From contig NZ_JHXY01000023.1 of the NCBI RefSeq assembly GCF_000621585.1, positions 1-51,744 of the forward strand: 51,744 nt of DNA. The letters are read 5' to 3'. Shown here one piece after another: positions 23,771-32,846 of the stretch. The translations under genes were made by a program, and so were the position numbers. The first letter of the stretch is position 1. Every line of letters starts with the position of its first letter. The stretch comes from [Eubacterium] cellulosolvens LD2006 (lineage in GTDB: Bacteria > Bacillota > Clostridia > Lachnospirales > Lachnospiraceae). The notes below the pieces were generated by a model. It did no database searches and was not told where the DNA came from. It was given only the letters and a program-made list of their open reading frames with translations.

Positions 23771-25393
23771 TTACTTAACCTTGTTGATACTGTCAATCTC
23801 GCAGACCATGATAGCCGCATTTTCGCACTTCAGGAAGCGTTCAAGTTCCGCATCCAGCTCCTCATTTTCCTGTGCGTGGAAGTAGTCCATATCATAGGCT
23901 GCCGCGAGATGATCGTAGTGCGGATACTTGTCAAGCTGCACGCCGGAGTAATGACCCTCGTAGGTCTTCTCCTGATGCTCGCGCACCAGACCGAGATACT
24001 GATTTCTCATAACAAGAATCTTAAGCGGAATGCGGTTGACAGCCATTGTTCCAAGCTCAAACATAGACATCTGGAAATCTCCGTCTCCGCACACAGCGAC
24101 AACCTGACGCTCCGGCTGACACACCTTGACGCCGATCGCCGCGGGGATCGAGTAACCCATGGTTCCCATTCCACCGGTGGTCATGAACCGGCCGGACTTC
24201 ATCACGTAGTTGTCCGCCGACCAGAGCTGGTTCTGTCCGACATCCGCCACATAGACCGCGTCATCATCCATTTTCTCGGAGAGTGTCTGCACAAGAATCA
24301 TCGGGTTGACCAGACGGTCGCTGAAGACTCTGTGATCCACCGTGCTCGTCTTGATCTCCTCCAGATCCCGGATCCAGTTCTCCGTGTCGATTCTGATATC
24401 CGCCTCAAGCAGAGAATTGAAGATATTCTTGATATCTCCGACCAGCGGAATCGTCGGTCCGAGATTTTTTCCGATCTCCGCGGAATCAATGTCGATGTGA
24501 ATGACATTCACCTGTTTTTCAAGATTCTCCGGTTTCGGCACCGCCCGGTCCGCGATTCTCGCGCCCGCGACAATGAGAAGATCACTGTTTGCAACCGCTC
24601 GGTTCGCATAGGGTTTTCCGTTATTTCCGAGCATGCCGAAGTAAAGAGGATGCTTCTTCGGCATGACACCGATTCCCATCATCGTGGTTACCAGCGGGAT
24701 ATTAAACTTCTCGCAAAAATCAGTGACAACCTTTTCTCCGTCTCCGAGGATCACGCCACCGCCGGCACAGATCAGAGGCTTCTTCGCTTTGTTGATCGCC
24801 GCGATCACCTTTGCCATTTGCTGTCCGTTTCCCTTTGTGCTCGGCTTATAGCCGCGGATATTGACCTCTTCCGGATATTTGAACTCTTTTTTCAGATGCG
24901 CCATCTGCACATCGCAGGGAATATCAATCAGAACCGGGCCCTGTCTTCCCGTGGAGGCAATATAGAATGCCTCTTTGAATACTCTCGGAAGATCGTCGGC
25001 GTTTTTCACCAGATAGCTGTACTTGACGAAGGATTCTGTCGCCCCTCGCATGTCCGCCTCCTGAAAAACATCTCTTCCCAAAAGATTGCTGTTCACCTGT
25101 CCCGTGATCGCCACCATCGGAATACTGTCCGCATATGCTGTGGCCAGGGCGGTAATCAGATTCGTCGCGCCTGGACCCGAGGACGTTACACAGACGGCCG
25201 GCTTCTTCGAAATGCGGGCATATCCGCTGGCAGCGTGTCCCGCTGCCTGTTCCTGTCTCACCAGGATATGCTGTAAGTTCTTCGAATTATACATCGCCTC
25301 GTAAAAAGGGGCGATTGCAACGCCCGGAATACCGAAGATCTGCGTGATCCCCTCCGCTTCCAGACATTTCACCATTGCTTCTGCACCGTTCAT
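23771..25393 (-). CDS. ilvB: Acetolactate synthase, large catalytic subunit
   Basis: 540 residues of TPP-dependent acetohydroxyacid synthase. The catalytic Glu is Glu48 in RQEQAAGHAASGYAR; SGPGATN (about 69-75) and QVNSNLLGRDVFQEADM (about 97-113) are typical AHAS segments, and the TPP pyrophosphate motif is GDGDFQMS...N...PLKI. A central FAD-like domain carries GGGV and GMLGNNGKPYANRAV. ATG at 25393 is chosen for AGGAGG eight bases upstream; 23 extra upstream codons lack a site. A promoter is visible at 25483-25511. No T-box or leader peptide was found in the ~85-nt leader, though one could be missed by eye. Confidence 0.95.
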   Translation of the reverse strand: MNGAEAMVKCLEAEGITQIFGIPGVAIAPFYEAMYNSKNLQHILVRQEQAAGHAASGYARISKKPAVCVTSSGPGATNLITALATAYADSIPMVAITGQVNSNLLGRDVFQEADMRGATESFVKYSYLVKNADDLPRVFKEAFYIASTGRQGPVLIDIPCDVQMAHLKKEFKYPEEVNIRGYKPSTKGNGQQMAKVIAAINKAKKPLICAGGGVILGDGEKVVTDFCEKFNIPLVTTMMGIGVMPKKHPLYFGMLGNNGKPYANRAVANSDLLIVAGARIADRAVPKPENLEKQVNVIHIDIDSAEIGKNLGPTIPLVGDIKNIFNSLLEADIRIDTENWIRDLEEIKTSTVDHRVFSDRLVNPMILVQTLSEKMDDDAVYVADVGQNQLWSADNYVMKSGRFMTTGGMGTMGYSIPAAIGVKVCQPERQVVAVCGDGDFQMSMFELGTMAVNRIPLKILVMRNQYLGLVREHQEKTYEGHYSGVQLDKYPHYDHLAAAYDMDYFHAQENEELDAELERFLKCENAAIMVCEIDSINKVK

Positions 25394-25482
25394 GCGTAAA
25401 CCTCCTCTGACTGACGAGTACTTTTTCTGTTTCGTATAATTCGCACTCATCTTTTCTGTCATTCCTGTAATTCTAAAGAAGT

Positions 25483-25511
25483 ATTATATCATCAAATGAG
25501 GCTTCCGTAAA
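25483..25511 (-). promoter_or_regulatory. Candidate ilvBN promoter
   Basis: Minus strand TTTACG (25511-25506), a 17-nt spacer, and a perfect TATAAT (25488-25483). The start would be near 25476, about 85 nt before ilvB. Confidence 0.5.
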
Positions 25512-25583
25512 ACCATGTACACACGAAGATTTTTAGATTTTCAGTATTTTTTTGATAAACGGCCCCTCTGTCAGACGAAAACT

Positions 25584-27092
25584 CTATCGTTTCTCGCCGT
25601 ACCAGCCGATCCCCTCCGCAATCCATCCGTATCTTGAAACGAGCACATCATTTTCATGCTTGTCCGCGGTGTAGTTGTGCGCCCCGGTCAGCACCCTCGG
25701 ACAAAACTGACGGTAAATCGGAATATCCTTCGTATCGCAGGAATACCAGCCGATCCCCTCGCCCCTCCATCCGTACTTCCGGATGAGTGTATCATATTCA
25801 TGTTTGTCTCTCGTATAATGATGATCCGTGGTGTGCGGATTGTACAGACGATACACCGGCGAGGACGACTGTGTCGGCGCGTACCAACCGATACCCTCGT
25901 ACTTCCAGCCGCGACCAACCAGCACATTCCGTTCATTCCGCGAACTTGTGTAAAAATGCTCTTTTGTCGGCGCATAATAGAGCCGGAACATCGCGCCCTC
26001 CGGTGTCGGCTTCGAAAATTCCCCCTGCTCCCAGATGAATTTTTTAAACCACTTTCCGGTTGCAGAGAGATCAGAATCCGACCACCCGGAAGTCTTCTGA
26101 CACCCGGAGGAAATCAGAGCCGAGGCCTCCGCTTTATTACAGAGACTCCACGTGCAGAACGAAAGCCTTCTCTGAACAATCAGGTTTTTCCACGCTTCCG
26201 CCTGTGTGTAATCAATATTTCCGCCACCGGATGCATCGCAGATGCTGCACTCAGAAATAAATACGGGAAGACCTGCGTCAATCGCCCGGTTCACGCGCGC
26301 ACGAAGCCAGTCTTTATGCGTAGATGCATAGAAGTGACAGGTGTACATCAGATTTTTCTCGTTGACCCTGTTATTCAGGATCACCTCGAGATCCGTATCT
26401 CTCTGATTGGGATTGTACAGCGTATTGTCGAGGCCAAGCTGCGCCCAGTTCGGCGTACCGACAAGAATCAGCGCATCCTTGTCGTTTGCCCGGATCACCG
26501 GAACGACCGCGTCCGCATATGACTTTACCTGTCCCCAGGTCGTTCCATTGCACGGCTCATTACAGATTTCGTAGATCACATTATTATAAGAAGCGTATTT
26601 CGCAGACATCTTTCTGAAAAACGCGACAGCCTGACTCTGATACATCTGCGGATTCGAATCGCTGAGCGTATGCCAGTCAATAATACAATACATGTCCTGC
26701 GCATTTGCCGCCTTGACACCGGTATCAATCAACTGCTCCAGCCGGTTCTTGTCTCCGCCGGTACAGTAGCCGCCCTCACCGGTATACATTGCGAGACGAA
26801 CAACATTTGCGCCCCAGCTTCCCTTCAGAGACGAGAATGCCGCCGAATTGACATATTGCGGAAACCACTGCAGGCCATGCGTACTCACGCCGCAGAGCTG
26901 GATCTGCTCCCCGGAGCTGTCCACAAGCTGCGTTCCCTGCACATGGATCGGCTTGACCGCAGCCGAAATCGTTTTCGGCGTCATAATAAAAAAGACAGCT
27001 CCAAAGAATATCATAATCAGAGCTGCCCGCAGCCGGAATCCCCAGCCCGGATACCGTACATCTGCGGTTGTATCACTGCGCATTTCTTTCAT
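25584..27092 (-). CDS. Secreted GH5 endoglucanase with three C-terminal DUF5648-like repeats
   Basis: 502 residues. An N-terminal membrane/signal segment (about 22-44, LRAALIMIFFGAVFFIM) exports it. The GH5 subfamily 2-like domain (about 47-355) keeps all key residues: acid/base Glu179 in IYEICNEPCN, His253 and Tyr255 in CHFYAS, nucleophile Glu281 in PVFISECSICD, and SFCTWSLCNK. It should cut beta-1,4-glucan outside the cell. Residues ~367-502 are three DUF5648-like repeats in the same order as in the GH16 enzyme at 1011, where they are N-terminal: the third repeat carries GAHN in both. AGGAGG lies five bases before the ATG. It stands alone between ilvB and the htrA terminator. Confidence 0.93.
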   Translation of the reverse strand: MKEMRSDTTADVRYPGWGFRLRAALIMIFFGAVFFIMTPKTISAAVKPIHVQGTQLVDSSGEQIQLCGVSTHGLQWFPQYVNSAAFSSLKGSWGANVVRLAMYTGEGGYCTGGDKNRLEQLIDTGVKAANAQDMYCIIDWHTLSDSNPQMYQSQAVAFFRKMSAKYASYNNVIYEICNEPCNGTTWGQVKSYADAVVPVIRANDKDALILVGTPNWAQLGLDNTLYNPNQRDTDLEVILNNRVNEKNLMYTCHFYASTHKDWLRARVNRAIDAGLPVFISECSICDASGGGNIDYTQAEAWKNLIVQRRLSFCTWSLCNKAEASALISSGCQKTSGWSDSDLSATGKWFKKFIWEQGEFSKPTPEGAMFRLYYAPTKEHFYTSSRNERNVLVGRGWKYEGIGWYAPTQSSSPVYRLYNPHTTDHHYTRDKHEYDTLIRKYGWRGEGIGWYSCDTKDIPIYRQFCPRVLTGAHNYTADKHENDVLVSRYGWIAEGIGWYGEKR

Positions 27093-27170
27093 AAAACCCT
27101 CCTCTTGAATGATTGATGGATGACCTTTTTGTCACTCTCTTTCATCATATCTCAAATATATTTTATATTC

Positions 27171-27195
27171 CATAGGAATTTCCTATAACACAACA
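27171..27195. repeat. Terminator-associated palindrome, copy 5 (one arm)
   Basis: ATAGGAA (27172-27178) pairs with TTCCTAT (27180-27186), and the right arm GGAATTTCCTATAACACAA (27175-27193) matches that of the copies at 36612 and 40632. The left arm is missing. It directly follows the htrA terminator on the minus strand. Confidence 0.6.
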
Positions 27196-27197
27196 AG

Positions 27198-27241
27198 ACA
27201 GCTGCGAAAAAAACATTTCACATGTTTTTCTCGCAGCTGCC
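27198..27241 (-). terminator. Terminator after htrA
   Basis: CAGCTGCGA plus an A-run (27199-27214) pairs with a T-run plus TCGCAGCTG (27224-27239). On the minus strand TCTTGTTGTG follows, which is also the palindrome arm of copy 5. Confidence 0.75.
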
Positions 27242-27368
27242 TCTTTAGATCTATATCTATATTGTATCCATCCGCCGATGTTGTGTTGCTTCAATTTGGA
27301 GGTACTTAAACATTCAAAGAGGGGTATTTCATGTAAGCAGACGGGAGACAATAGCACTTTGACAAAAA

Positions 27369-28796
27369 TCACTGAAGGGTGACGCTGACGGTCACTTCCT
27401 CATAATGTCCGTTTACGTTTCTCTGTACAACAACATCAACAGTATCTCCGGATGTGTAGTAGGCGAGGGCTTCCTTGAGCTCCGAAGCGGTCTGTACGGC
27501 TGTATCGCCAAACTTTGTCATGACATCGCCCTGCTGAAGTCCGGCCTCGTCCGCTGCGCTGCCGGCCTGAACATCCGTGATACATACGCCCTCGGGCATA
27601 TTGTAGGCCTTCGCATATTCGGCTGTGACATCTGCCACGTTTACGCCCAGGCGTCCTCTCTCGGCCTCCGCATATCTTGTCTTTGTCTTCTGGTTCATCA
27701 GATCTTTCAGAATGGACTGTGCCCTGGACATCGGGATCGCAAAGCCCATGTTGTCGACCGTAGCTTCTCCGGAACCTCCCGAGCTCTTTGCCTCATTGAT
27801 TCCGATGAGTTCACCCTTCATATTCAGAAGTGCTCCGCCCGAGTTGCCTGAGTTGATGGCCGCATCTGTCTGAATGAGTCCGGTCGAACTGTAATTGGTC
27901 GTTCCGTCGCTCATACTGAGATCTCTGTTCAGAGCACTTACATAACCGCTGGTGACTGACTGCCCGTAGCCGAGCGCGTTTCCGATCGCTACAACCTGCT
28001 CTCCGAGCTGAAGCTCATCCGAATCACCGACGGTGATGACCTTAATCTGCTCTTTTGTCGAATCGGAAACATCCGCTTTCTTTACGGCGACAACCGCAAG
28101 ATCATTCTCCGCGTCCGTTCCCTTGATGGCCGCCGAGACAACGGATTCATCGACAAAACCGATGGATACTGTCTGCGCGCCGCTGATAACATGATTATTT
28201 GTCGCAATCAGAATTTCCTCATCGGTCTCTCCGATGATCACGCCGGTTCCGGCTCCCTGTACTTCATAGCTCTGTGATCTTCCGAAGAAGCTCTGCATTT
28301 CCTGCACAGACATCGTGGAGATCGTCACCATCGAAGGCATGGCTTCTTTTGCCACATCCGCGACGCTCATTACACCGGCTGTGCTCGTAGTTGTCGTCTG
28401 AAGACTGTTGGATTTCTTCGCCGTTGTGAGGCTGGCCTCTGTCGTCTTGCCGCTTGTTTCCGTTTTACTGCTGCCGGCATCTCCGGATGCGCTTGTCTGT
28501 CCTGAAACGGCTGTTCCGAAGACCTGTCCTGCCGTGTAGTTGACTCCGTATGCCGCTCCTCCTGCTGTCACTCCGAACGCAAGGGCCATGGCGATGGCCG
28601 TCACCCATTTGTTCGATTTGCCGGATCTTTTCCCCTGCTTTCTGCTTTCCATTCCGCTTCTGTGGTTTCCGTCGTTCGCGCTCCCGCTGTTCATAAAGCA
28701 GTTACCGTTCCACTGACCTTCCGGCGAATTGTTCATCGTGTTGTTCCGGTGTAAATCATCATTTCCGTCGTAATTGTAATTATCGTATCCGTTCAT
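27369..28796 (-). CDS. htrA: HtrA/DegP-like serine protease with PDZ domain
   Basis: 475 residues. A long polar, Asn-rich cytoplasmic N-terminus (1-62) precedes one transmembrane helix (about 64-86), so the protease faces outward. A Ser/Thr-rich linker leads to the trypsin-like domain with the full triad: His202 in ATNNHVI, Asp232 in AENDLAVV, Ser319 in NSGNSGGAL. One PDZ domain fills about 375-470 (GRLGVNVADV ... GLQQGDVMTKFG). It handles misfolded envelope proteins. ATG at 28796 is chosen with GGAAAGG about eight bases upstream; a GTG three codons earlier is less likely. Followed by the terminator at 27198. Confidence 0.94.
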   Translation of the reverse strand: MNGYDNYNYDGNDDLHRNNTMNNSPEGQWNGNCFMNSGSANDGNHRSGMESRKQGKRSGKSNKWVTAIAMALAFGVTAGGAAYGVNYTAGQVFGTAVSGQTSASGDAGSSKTETSGKTTEASLTTAKKSNSLQTTTTSTAGVMSVADVAKEAMPSMVTISTMSVQEMQSFFGRSQSYEVQGAGTGVIIGETDEEILIATNNHVISGAQTVSIGFVDESVVSAAIKGTDAENDLAVVAVKKADVSDSTKEQIKVITVGDSDELQLGEQVVAIGNALGYGQSVTSGYVSALNRDLSMSDGTTNYSSTGLIQTDAAINSGNSGGALLNMKGELIGINEAKSSGGSGEATVDNMGFAIPMSRAQSILKDLMNQKTKTRYAEAERGRLGVNVADVTAEYAKAYNMPEGVCITDVQAGSAADEAGLQQGDVMTKFGDTAVQTASELKEALAYYTSGDTVDVVVQRNVNGHYEEVTVSVTLQ

Positions 28797-28948
28797 AATC
28801 TTCACCTTTCCTTCATTTCTATCTCAACAACATCTCGTTGCCTGTCTTCTATGTTTCTTATCATAAGGTCAGATTGTGATGGATATTTGTGAAAAATGTG
28901 ATTCATATTTGATGAAAGTATGTGCATTCTGTGTCCTGCCACACAAAA

Positions 28949-28978
28949 AGGCAGCCATGGCTTTCGCCATGGCTGCCT
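28949..28978 (-). terminator. Terminator after the NlpC/P60 gene
   Basis: AGGCAGCCATGG (28949-28960) pairs with CCATGGCTGCCT (28967-28978) around a six-base loop. TTTTTGTGTGG follows on the minus strand. Confidence 0.9.
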
Positions 28979-29060
28979 ATATAAAATACTCCCGGTCTAC
29001 TGACCTTCTGCCAGAGGCAGTTCCCCGATCAGTAAATTCCCATCTTTTTTCTTTTGTTAA

Positions 29061-30386
29061 TCAGACAAATCTTCTGATCGTAACGATCGGCTGGTATGCA
29101 GGGTTGCTCTGAACGATAATTCCGAGACTCTCATCTGCCGCATGTACGATCTGATTGTTACCGATGTAGATCGCTGTGTGGAAACCGTAGTTGATAACAT
29201 CTCCCGGTTGCATATCGTTGTAGGATACCGCAACTCCCTCGTTTGCCTGTGTATAGGTTGTTCTGGAAAGGCCGATACCGAACTGTCTGTATACAGACTG
29301 TACGAATCCGGAACAGTCCGCTCCGTTTGTAAGGGAAGTACCTCCCCATACATAAGGATTTCCTACGAACTGGCAGGCGTAGCTAGCGATGGAAGATCCG
29401 GAAACGCCTGTGCCGTTGCTTACCGGCGCAGATACTGTCGTCTGAGTTGCGGATGAACCGGTGCTCTCGCTGTAGGAACCTGCGTCATCATAAGAACCGT
29501 TGTCATCAGATGCCGCCTCGTTATAGCTGTCGTCTGTGTAAGTCTCGTCTGTCTGTGTCTCCTGAGCAGCTGCCTGTTCTGCCGCAGCCTGACGTGCCGC
29601 CTCAGCCTCTGCCGCCTGACGAGCAGCCTCATCCTCAGCTGCTTTCTGCTCCTGAAGCTGTGCGATCTGAGCATTCTGCTGCTCGATCAGAGCGTAGTAC
29701 TCATTTGCAGTTGCCTGTGCCTGAGCGATCTGCTGATCATAGTTCTCATTCTCAGCCTGCGCCTGCTCCTTGAGTGCCTCGAGGTTTGCCTTTGCGCCCT
29801 CCTGCTCCTGCTTCATAGCCTCCAGCGAAGATTTCTGCTGTGTCTGCTGTGCCTGAAGTTTTTTCACTTCCTCAGCAGTCTTTGTGTAGTTCTCAAGCTC
29901 TTCGCGGTCATATTTGTACATGGACTGTGTATTATCTACCTTGTCCATTCCCTCGGAAAGGGTTACATCACCCATCATGACATCGACCCATCCGTTACGT
30001 CCGCCCTGCTCATACAGGTACTGGATTCTCTTCTTCATGGCCTCATACTGAACTTTCTCGTCCTCCTGAGCCTTTTTGAGATCCTTAGCTGTCTTGTCGA
30101 GTTCTTTCTCTTTCTGAGCGACCTGCTGATCCAGAGACTGGATAGAAGCCATGGTCAGAACCAGCTGCTGATCATATCCTTCGATCTGATCCAGAATTTC
30201 CTGTTTCTGTCCCTCGAGACTGTCGATAGAACTCTGTACATCGTACAGTGCTGCGTTTGTCTGCTCCTGCTGAGCCTGAACAGCCGCAATATCATCAGCT
30301 GTATCAGCGCCTACAGGAAATGCCTGCGCACCGATCAGCGCCATACTTAATGTTGCTGCAATAATTTTTCTTTTTAATGAATTCAA
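29061..30386 (-). CDS. Secreted NlpC/P60 peptidoglycan endopeptidase with coiled-coil domain
   Basis: 441 residues. Signal peptide with cleavage near AQAFPVGA-DT (about 27). Residues ~30-255 form a long coiled coil, like the CwlO/PcsB regulatory arm that binds FtsEX. A low-complexity Ala/Gln/Glu and then Ser/Tyr/Asp linker (about 250-330) follows. The C-terminal NlpC/P60 domain has the catalytic Cys358 in GADCSGFVQSVY, His403 in GFHTAIYIG and a third polar residue near VHAADE. It should cut D-Glu-diamino-acid bonds in stem peptides. The start is TTG, fixed by AGGAGG eight bases before it and the signal peptide frame. No ftsEX is in the window. Confidence 0.93.
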   Translation of the reverse strand: MNSLKRKIIAATLSMALIGAQAFPVGADTADDIAAVQAQQEQTNAALYDVQSSIDSLEGQKQEILDQIEGYDQQLVLTMASIQSLDQQVAQKEKELDKTAKDLKKAQEDEKVQYEAMKKRIQYLYEQGGRNGWVDVMMGDVTLSEGMDKVDNTQSMYKYDREELENYTKTAEEVKKLQAQQTQQKSSLEAMKQEQEGAKANLEALKEQAQAENENYDQQIAQAQATANEYYALIEQQNAQIAQLQEQKAAEDEAARQAAEAEAARQAAAEQAAAQETQTDETYTDDSYNEAASDDNGSYDDAGSYSESTGSSATQTTVSAPVSNGTGVSGSSIASYACQFVGNPYVWGGTSLTNGADCSGFVQSVYRQFGIGLSRTTYTQANEGVAVSYNDMQPGDVINYGFHTAIYIGNNQIVHAADESLGIIVQSNPAYQPIVTIRRFV

Positions 30387-30459
30387 CAGTAAAACCTCCT
30401 CACGTGGCGTTACTGCACACGCCCGTAATATTTACGAAACATTTCTTTGATACGTGTAC

Positions 30460-30488
30460 ATGGTAGCACAGTTGTTTCGTATTTGCAA
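30460..30488 (-). promoter_or_regulatory. Candidate promoter of the NlpC/P60 gene
   Basis: Minus strand TTGCAA (30488-30483), 17 nt, TACCAT (30465-30460). About 45 bp upstream is the dyad TGTGA-aaacg-TCACA (30531-30545), which resembles a CRP/FNR-type site but with a 5-bp spacer. Confidence 0.4.
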
Positions 30489-30586
30489 CAGAAAAACCAG
30501 TATTTTTTACATTTCTGTTACAAACATAGGTGTGAAAACGTCACATAGTGTTACTTTTCTATTTGTTTTCTTATCGAACACGATAA

Positions 30587-30636
30587 AAAAAATACCGCTG
30601 ATCCGTTGGTTTGTCAACAGAAGAGCGGTATTTTTT
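30587..30636. terminator. Terminator after lrgB
   Basis: AAAAAATACCGCT (30587-30599) pairs with AGCGGTATTTTTT (30623-30635) across a 23-nt loop. On the minus strand it closes the lrgAB transcript. The rest of 30387-30711 shows no gene. Confidence 0.75.
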
Positions 30637-30711
30637 ATCTTTTATTTATAATTCTTTTCTATTTTATTACACAGAGTATCATTTCATGCCACAAAAGGTT
30701 TACTGCCTTCC

Positions 30712-31413
30712 TCAGGCGCCGATCATTGCAAAGAAGGACGCGCCGACCACCGTCATCAGTCCTGACACGACGATGGCCAGCGAACTCATCGCTCCCTCGA
30801 TCTCTCCGATCTGCATGGCCTTCGCCGTTCCGATGGCGTGTGAAGCGGTTCCGCACATCAGACCGACGGCAATCGGATTCTTTATACGGAAGAGCTTTGT
30901 CATTGTCGTCGCCAGCATATTTCCAAGAATACCGGTGATGATGATGACTGCGACAGAGATCGTCACCGAGCCGCCGAGCTCTTTGGATACATCCATGCCG
31001 ATCGCAGTTGTGATCGACTTCGGCAGAAGAGTCACATAGTCTTCGTGGCTCAGACGGAAGAGTACACAGAACGCAAGAACGGATGACATCGACGTGAGTA
31101 CGCCGGACGCGACGCCGATCAGAATCGCCTTCAGATTCTTCTTCAGCAGATCCAGCTGTTTGTAGAGCGGAATCGCCAGTGCCACCGTCGCCGGTGTCAG
31201 CAGGTAACTCAGATATTTCGCGCTTTCATTGAACGACTGATAATCAATGTCAAAAACCAGAAGAATCACGATGATCGACGCGATTGAAATCAGAAGCGGA
31301 TTCAGAAAGTCGATTTTTGTCTTGCTCCGGAGCCATACGCCGAAGCCGTATGTCATCATACTGAGCACAACACCCACGGTTGCGGAATTTAAAATAATAG
31401 CATTTGCGTCCAT
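30712..31413 (-). CDS. lrgB: LrgB-family membrane protein
   Basis: 233 residues with six or seven hydrophobic segments. Family motifs are present: LLTPATVALAIPLYKQ, LLPKSITTAIGMDVSKELGG (about 128-147), and GLMCGTASHAIGTAKA. LrgB works with LrgA in the membrane; described roles include control of murein hydrolase release and, in some bacteria, pyruvate or glycolate transport. GGAGG lies just before the ATG. The stop of lrgA is 2 bp upstream, so the two are one operon ending at 30587. The substrate cannot be told here. Confidence 0.92.
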   Translation of the reverse strand: MDANAIILNSATVGVVLSMMTYGFGVWLRSKTKIDFLNPLLISIASIIVILLVFDIDYQSFNESAKYLSYLLTPATVALAIPLYKQLDLLKKNLKAILIGVASGVLTSMSSVLAFCVLFRLSHEDYVTLLPKSITTAIGMDVSKELGGSVTISVAVIIITGILGNMLATTMTKLFRIKNPIAVGLMCGTASHAIGTAKAMQIGEIEGAMSSLAIVVSGLMTVVGASFFAMIGA

Positions 31414-31415
31414 CC

Positions 31416-31895
31416 TTAAGCCTCCCCACCGGAATTACAGTCGTCTCCGGCTTTCTTTTTTGCTCCGGCGATCTCTTCCTTTAACCGCACTTCTTCTTTT
31501 TCGATTCTGGCCAGCTCTTTTTCGGCCGCCTCGAGGCGTTCATCCGGAACCGCCTGTCCGGCCGTCAGCGCATCCGTGACTTTCCCGGTCACCAGCATGA
31601 CGAGAACCGTCGTCGCAAAAGTAATGAACAGAATCGGGAGAAGCACCGGCTGCAGTTTACTCCACGCTGTCATGAGTCCGACTCCCGCGGGAATAAACAT
31701 CATCGGCATAATCTCGATCAGGAACGTCGCCACATCATTGACGTCATCAAGCTTCACAAGTCCGCTGATCAACAGAGCCAGCATGATCACCAGCCCGTAA
31801 ATACTCGCCGGAATCGGCAGCGGAATAAAATACTTCAGAATCTCACCGACACATGTCACAGCCAGAATGATGGCAAATTGCTTCATGTACTTCAT
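31416..31895 (-). CDS. lrgA: LrgA/CidA-family membrane protein with charged C-terminal tail
   Basis: 159 residues. Four hydrophobic segments cover about 5-118, with the CidA/LrgA pattern LPIPASIYGLVIMLALL and MPMMFIPAGVGLM. The last ~35 residues form a Glu/Lys-rich coiled coil (LEAAEKELARIEKEEVRLKEEI) longer than the usual tail of this family and probably cytoplasmic. AGGAG is about 12 nt before the ATG, a little far. It pairs with lrgB 2 bp downstream. No LytSR two-component system is in the window. Confidence 0.9.
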   Translation of the reverse strand: MKYMKQFAIILAVTCVGEILKYFIPLPIPASIYGLVIMLALLISGLVKLDDVNDVATFLIEIMPMMFIPAGVGLMTAWSKLQPVLLPILFITFATTVLVMLVTGKVTDALTAGQAVPDERLEAAEKELARIEKEEVRLKEEIAGAKKKAGDDCNSGGEA

Positions 31896-31937
31896 AATTG
31901 CTCATTTCTCCTTAAATAAGAATGTCGCTTTGGTTTC

Positions 31938-32729
31938 TCAATTATTTTTCTTCCATATGATACTGAGTCCTTTCAGAAGCAGAAGACCGTCCACCTTGAT
32001 CTCGTGCCTGCAGAACGGTGCAATGATCCCTCCCATTCCGCCTGTCGCAAGGATCACCGGTGCCGCTGTCTCACCGGCTGCTCTCAGTTCCTCCTCATAG
32101 CGGTCGAGGATTCCGTCAATCGCACCGGCAGAACCGTAGATGATTCCGCTCTTCATCGCGTTGATGGTATCCTTCGCGATCGCGCGGTCCGGAGCGGTAA
32201 AATCAATGGCCGGCAGGAGCGACGTGTCTGATACCAGCCCCTTCATGGCCGTACCCGGTCCGGGAAGAATTGCTCCTCCGATGTAGATCCCCCTGGAATC
32301 CACCACCGTCACCGTCGTCGCCGTTCCCATATCGATGATGATGGCCGGAAGGTCGTGACTCTCCCTGGCTGCCACAGCGGTTGCCAGCAGATCCCCCGCG
32401 ATGGCGTCCGCGGGGATTCCGTTCATGTCCACTTCCATGCCGATGTCCGCACCCTCTCCGAGCACGAGCGGTTTCTTGCCTGTAATGATTTCGACAGCTT
32501 TTTTCACCACCGTAGTCACCGTCGGGACCACGGAGGAAATGACTGCTCCGCAGAAATCCTCTGTGCTGATTTTTTCCAGCGCGAGGATCTGTACGATCTC
32601 CGCCGCGTACTCGTGCGCGGTCTCCACGCGGTCCGTACTCATCTGCATCGAGGAGAGCACCTCATCTGTCTGTTCATTCACACAGCCGAGCACCATGTGC
32701 GTATTGCCGATGTCAATTGCAAGTATCAT
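31938..32729 (-). CDS. coaX: Type III pantothenate kinase
   Basis: 263 residues, the CoaX size. It phosphorylates pantothenate, the first step of CoA synthesis. ASKHA fold motifs: AIDIGNTHMVLG (phosphate 1, residues 4-15), GAVISSVVPTV, GDLLATAVAARE, IIDMGTATTVTVVD (phosphate 2 with catalytic Asp) and ILATGGMGGIIAP (adenosine motif). GGGAGG lies just before the ATG. It is 117 bp downstream of an ECF transporter S component on the same strand, though a terminator lies between; vitamin uptake and use may be linked. Confidence 0.95.
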   Translation of the reverse strand: MILAIDIGNTHMVLGCVNEQTDEVLSSMQMSTDRVETAHEYAAEIVQILALEKISTEDFCGAVISSVVPTVTTVVKKAVEIITGKKPLVLGEGADIGMEVDMNGIPADAIAGDLLATAVAARESHDLPAIIIDMGTATTVTVVDSRGIYIGGAILPGPGTAMKGLVSDTSLLPAIDFTAPDRAIAKDTINAMKSGIIYGSAGAIDGILDRYEEELRAAGETAAPVILATGGMGGIIAPFCRHEIKVDGLLLLKGLSIIWKKNN

Positions 32730-32755
32730 GTTTTATCCTCCCTGTAATTCAGAAA

Positions 32756-32784
32756 ATGCTCCGGATGTATTCATTCCGGAGCAT
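32756..32784 (-). terminator. Terminator between the ECF gene and coaX
   Basis: ATGCTCCGGA (32756-32765) pairs with TCCGGAGCAT (32775-32784). TTTTCTGAATT follows on the minus strand. The T-run is modest, so read-through into coaX is possible. Confidence 0.65.
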
Positions 32785-32846
32785 CTGTTAAGTCATTCAG
32801 TTTTGTTTTGAGGAAACACAGCTTTATCCGTATTTCCGGCATCCGG

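Noticed and set aside
23570-25276. A 568-codon plus-strand open frame opposite ilvBN
   Set aside because: Antisense to two well-conserved catalytic genes; rich in His and Arg, without domains or a start site.
30387-30586. c-di-AMP (ydaO-type) riboswitch upstream of the NlpC/P60 gene
   Set aside because: Such switches often precede these hydrolases, but the region shows none of the conserved helices and is short and AT-rich.
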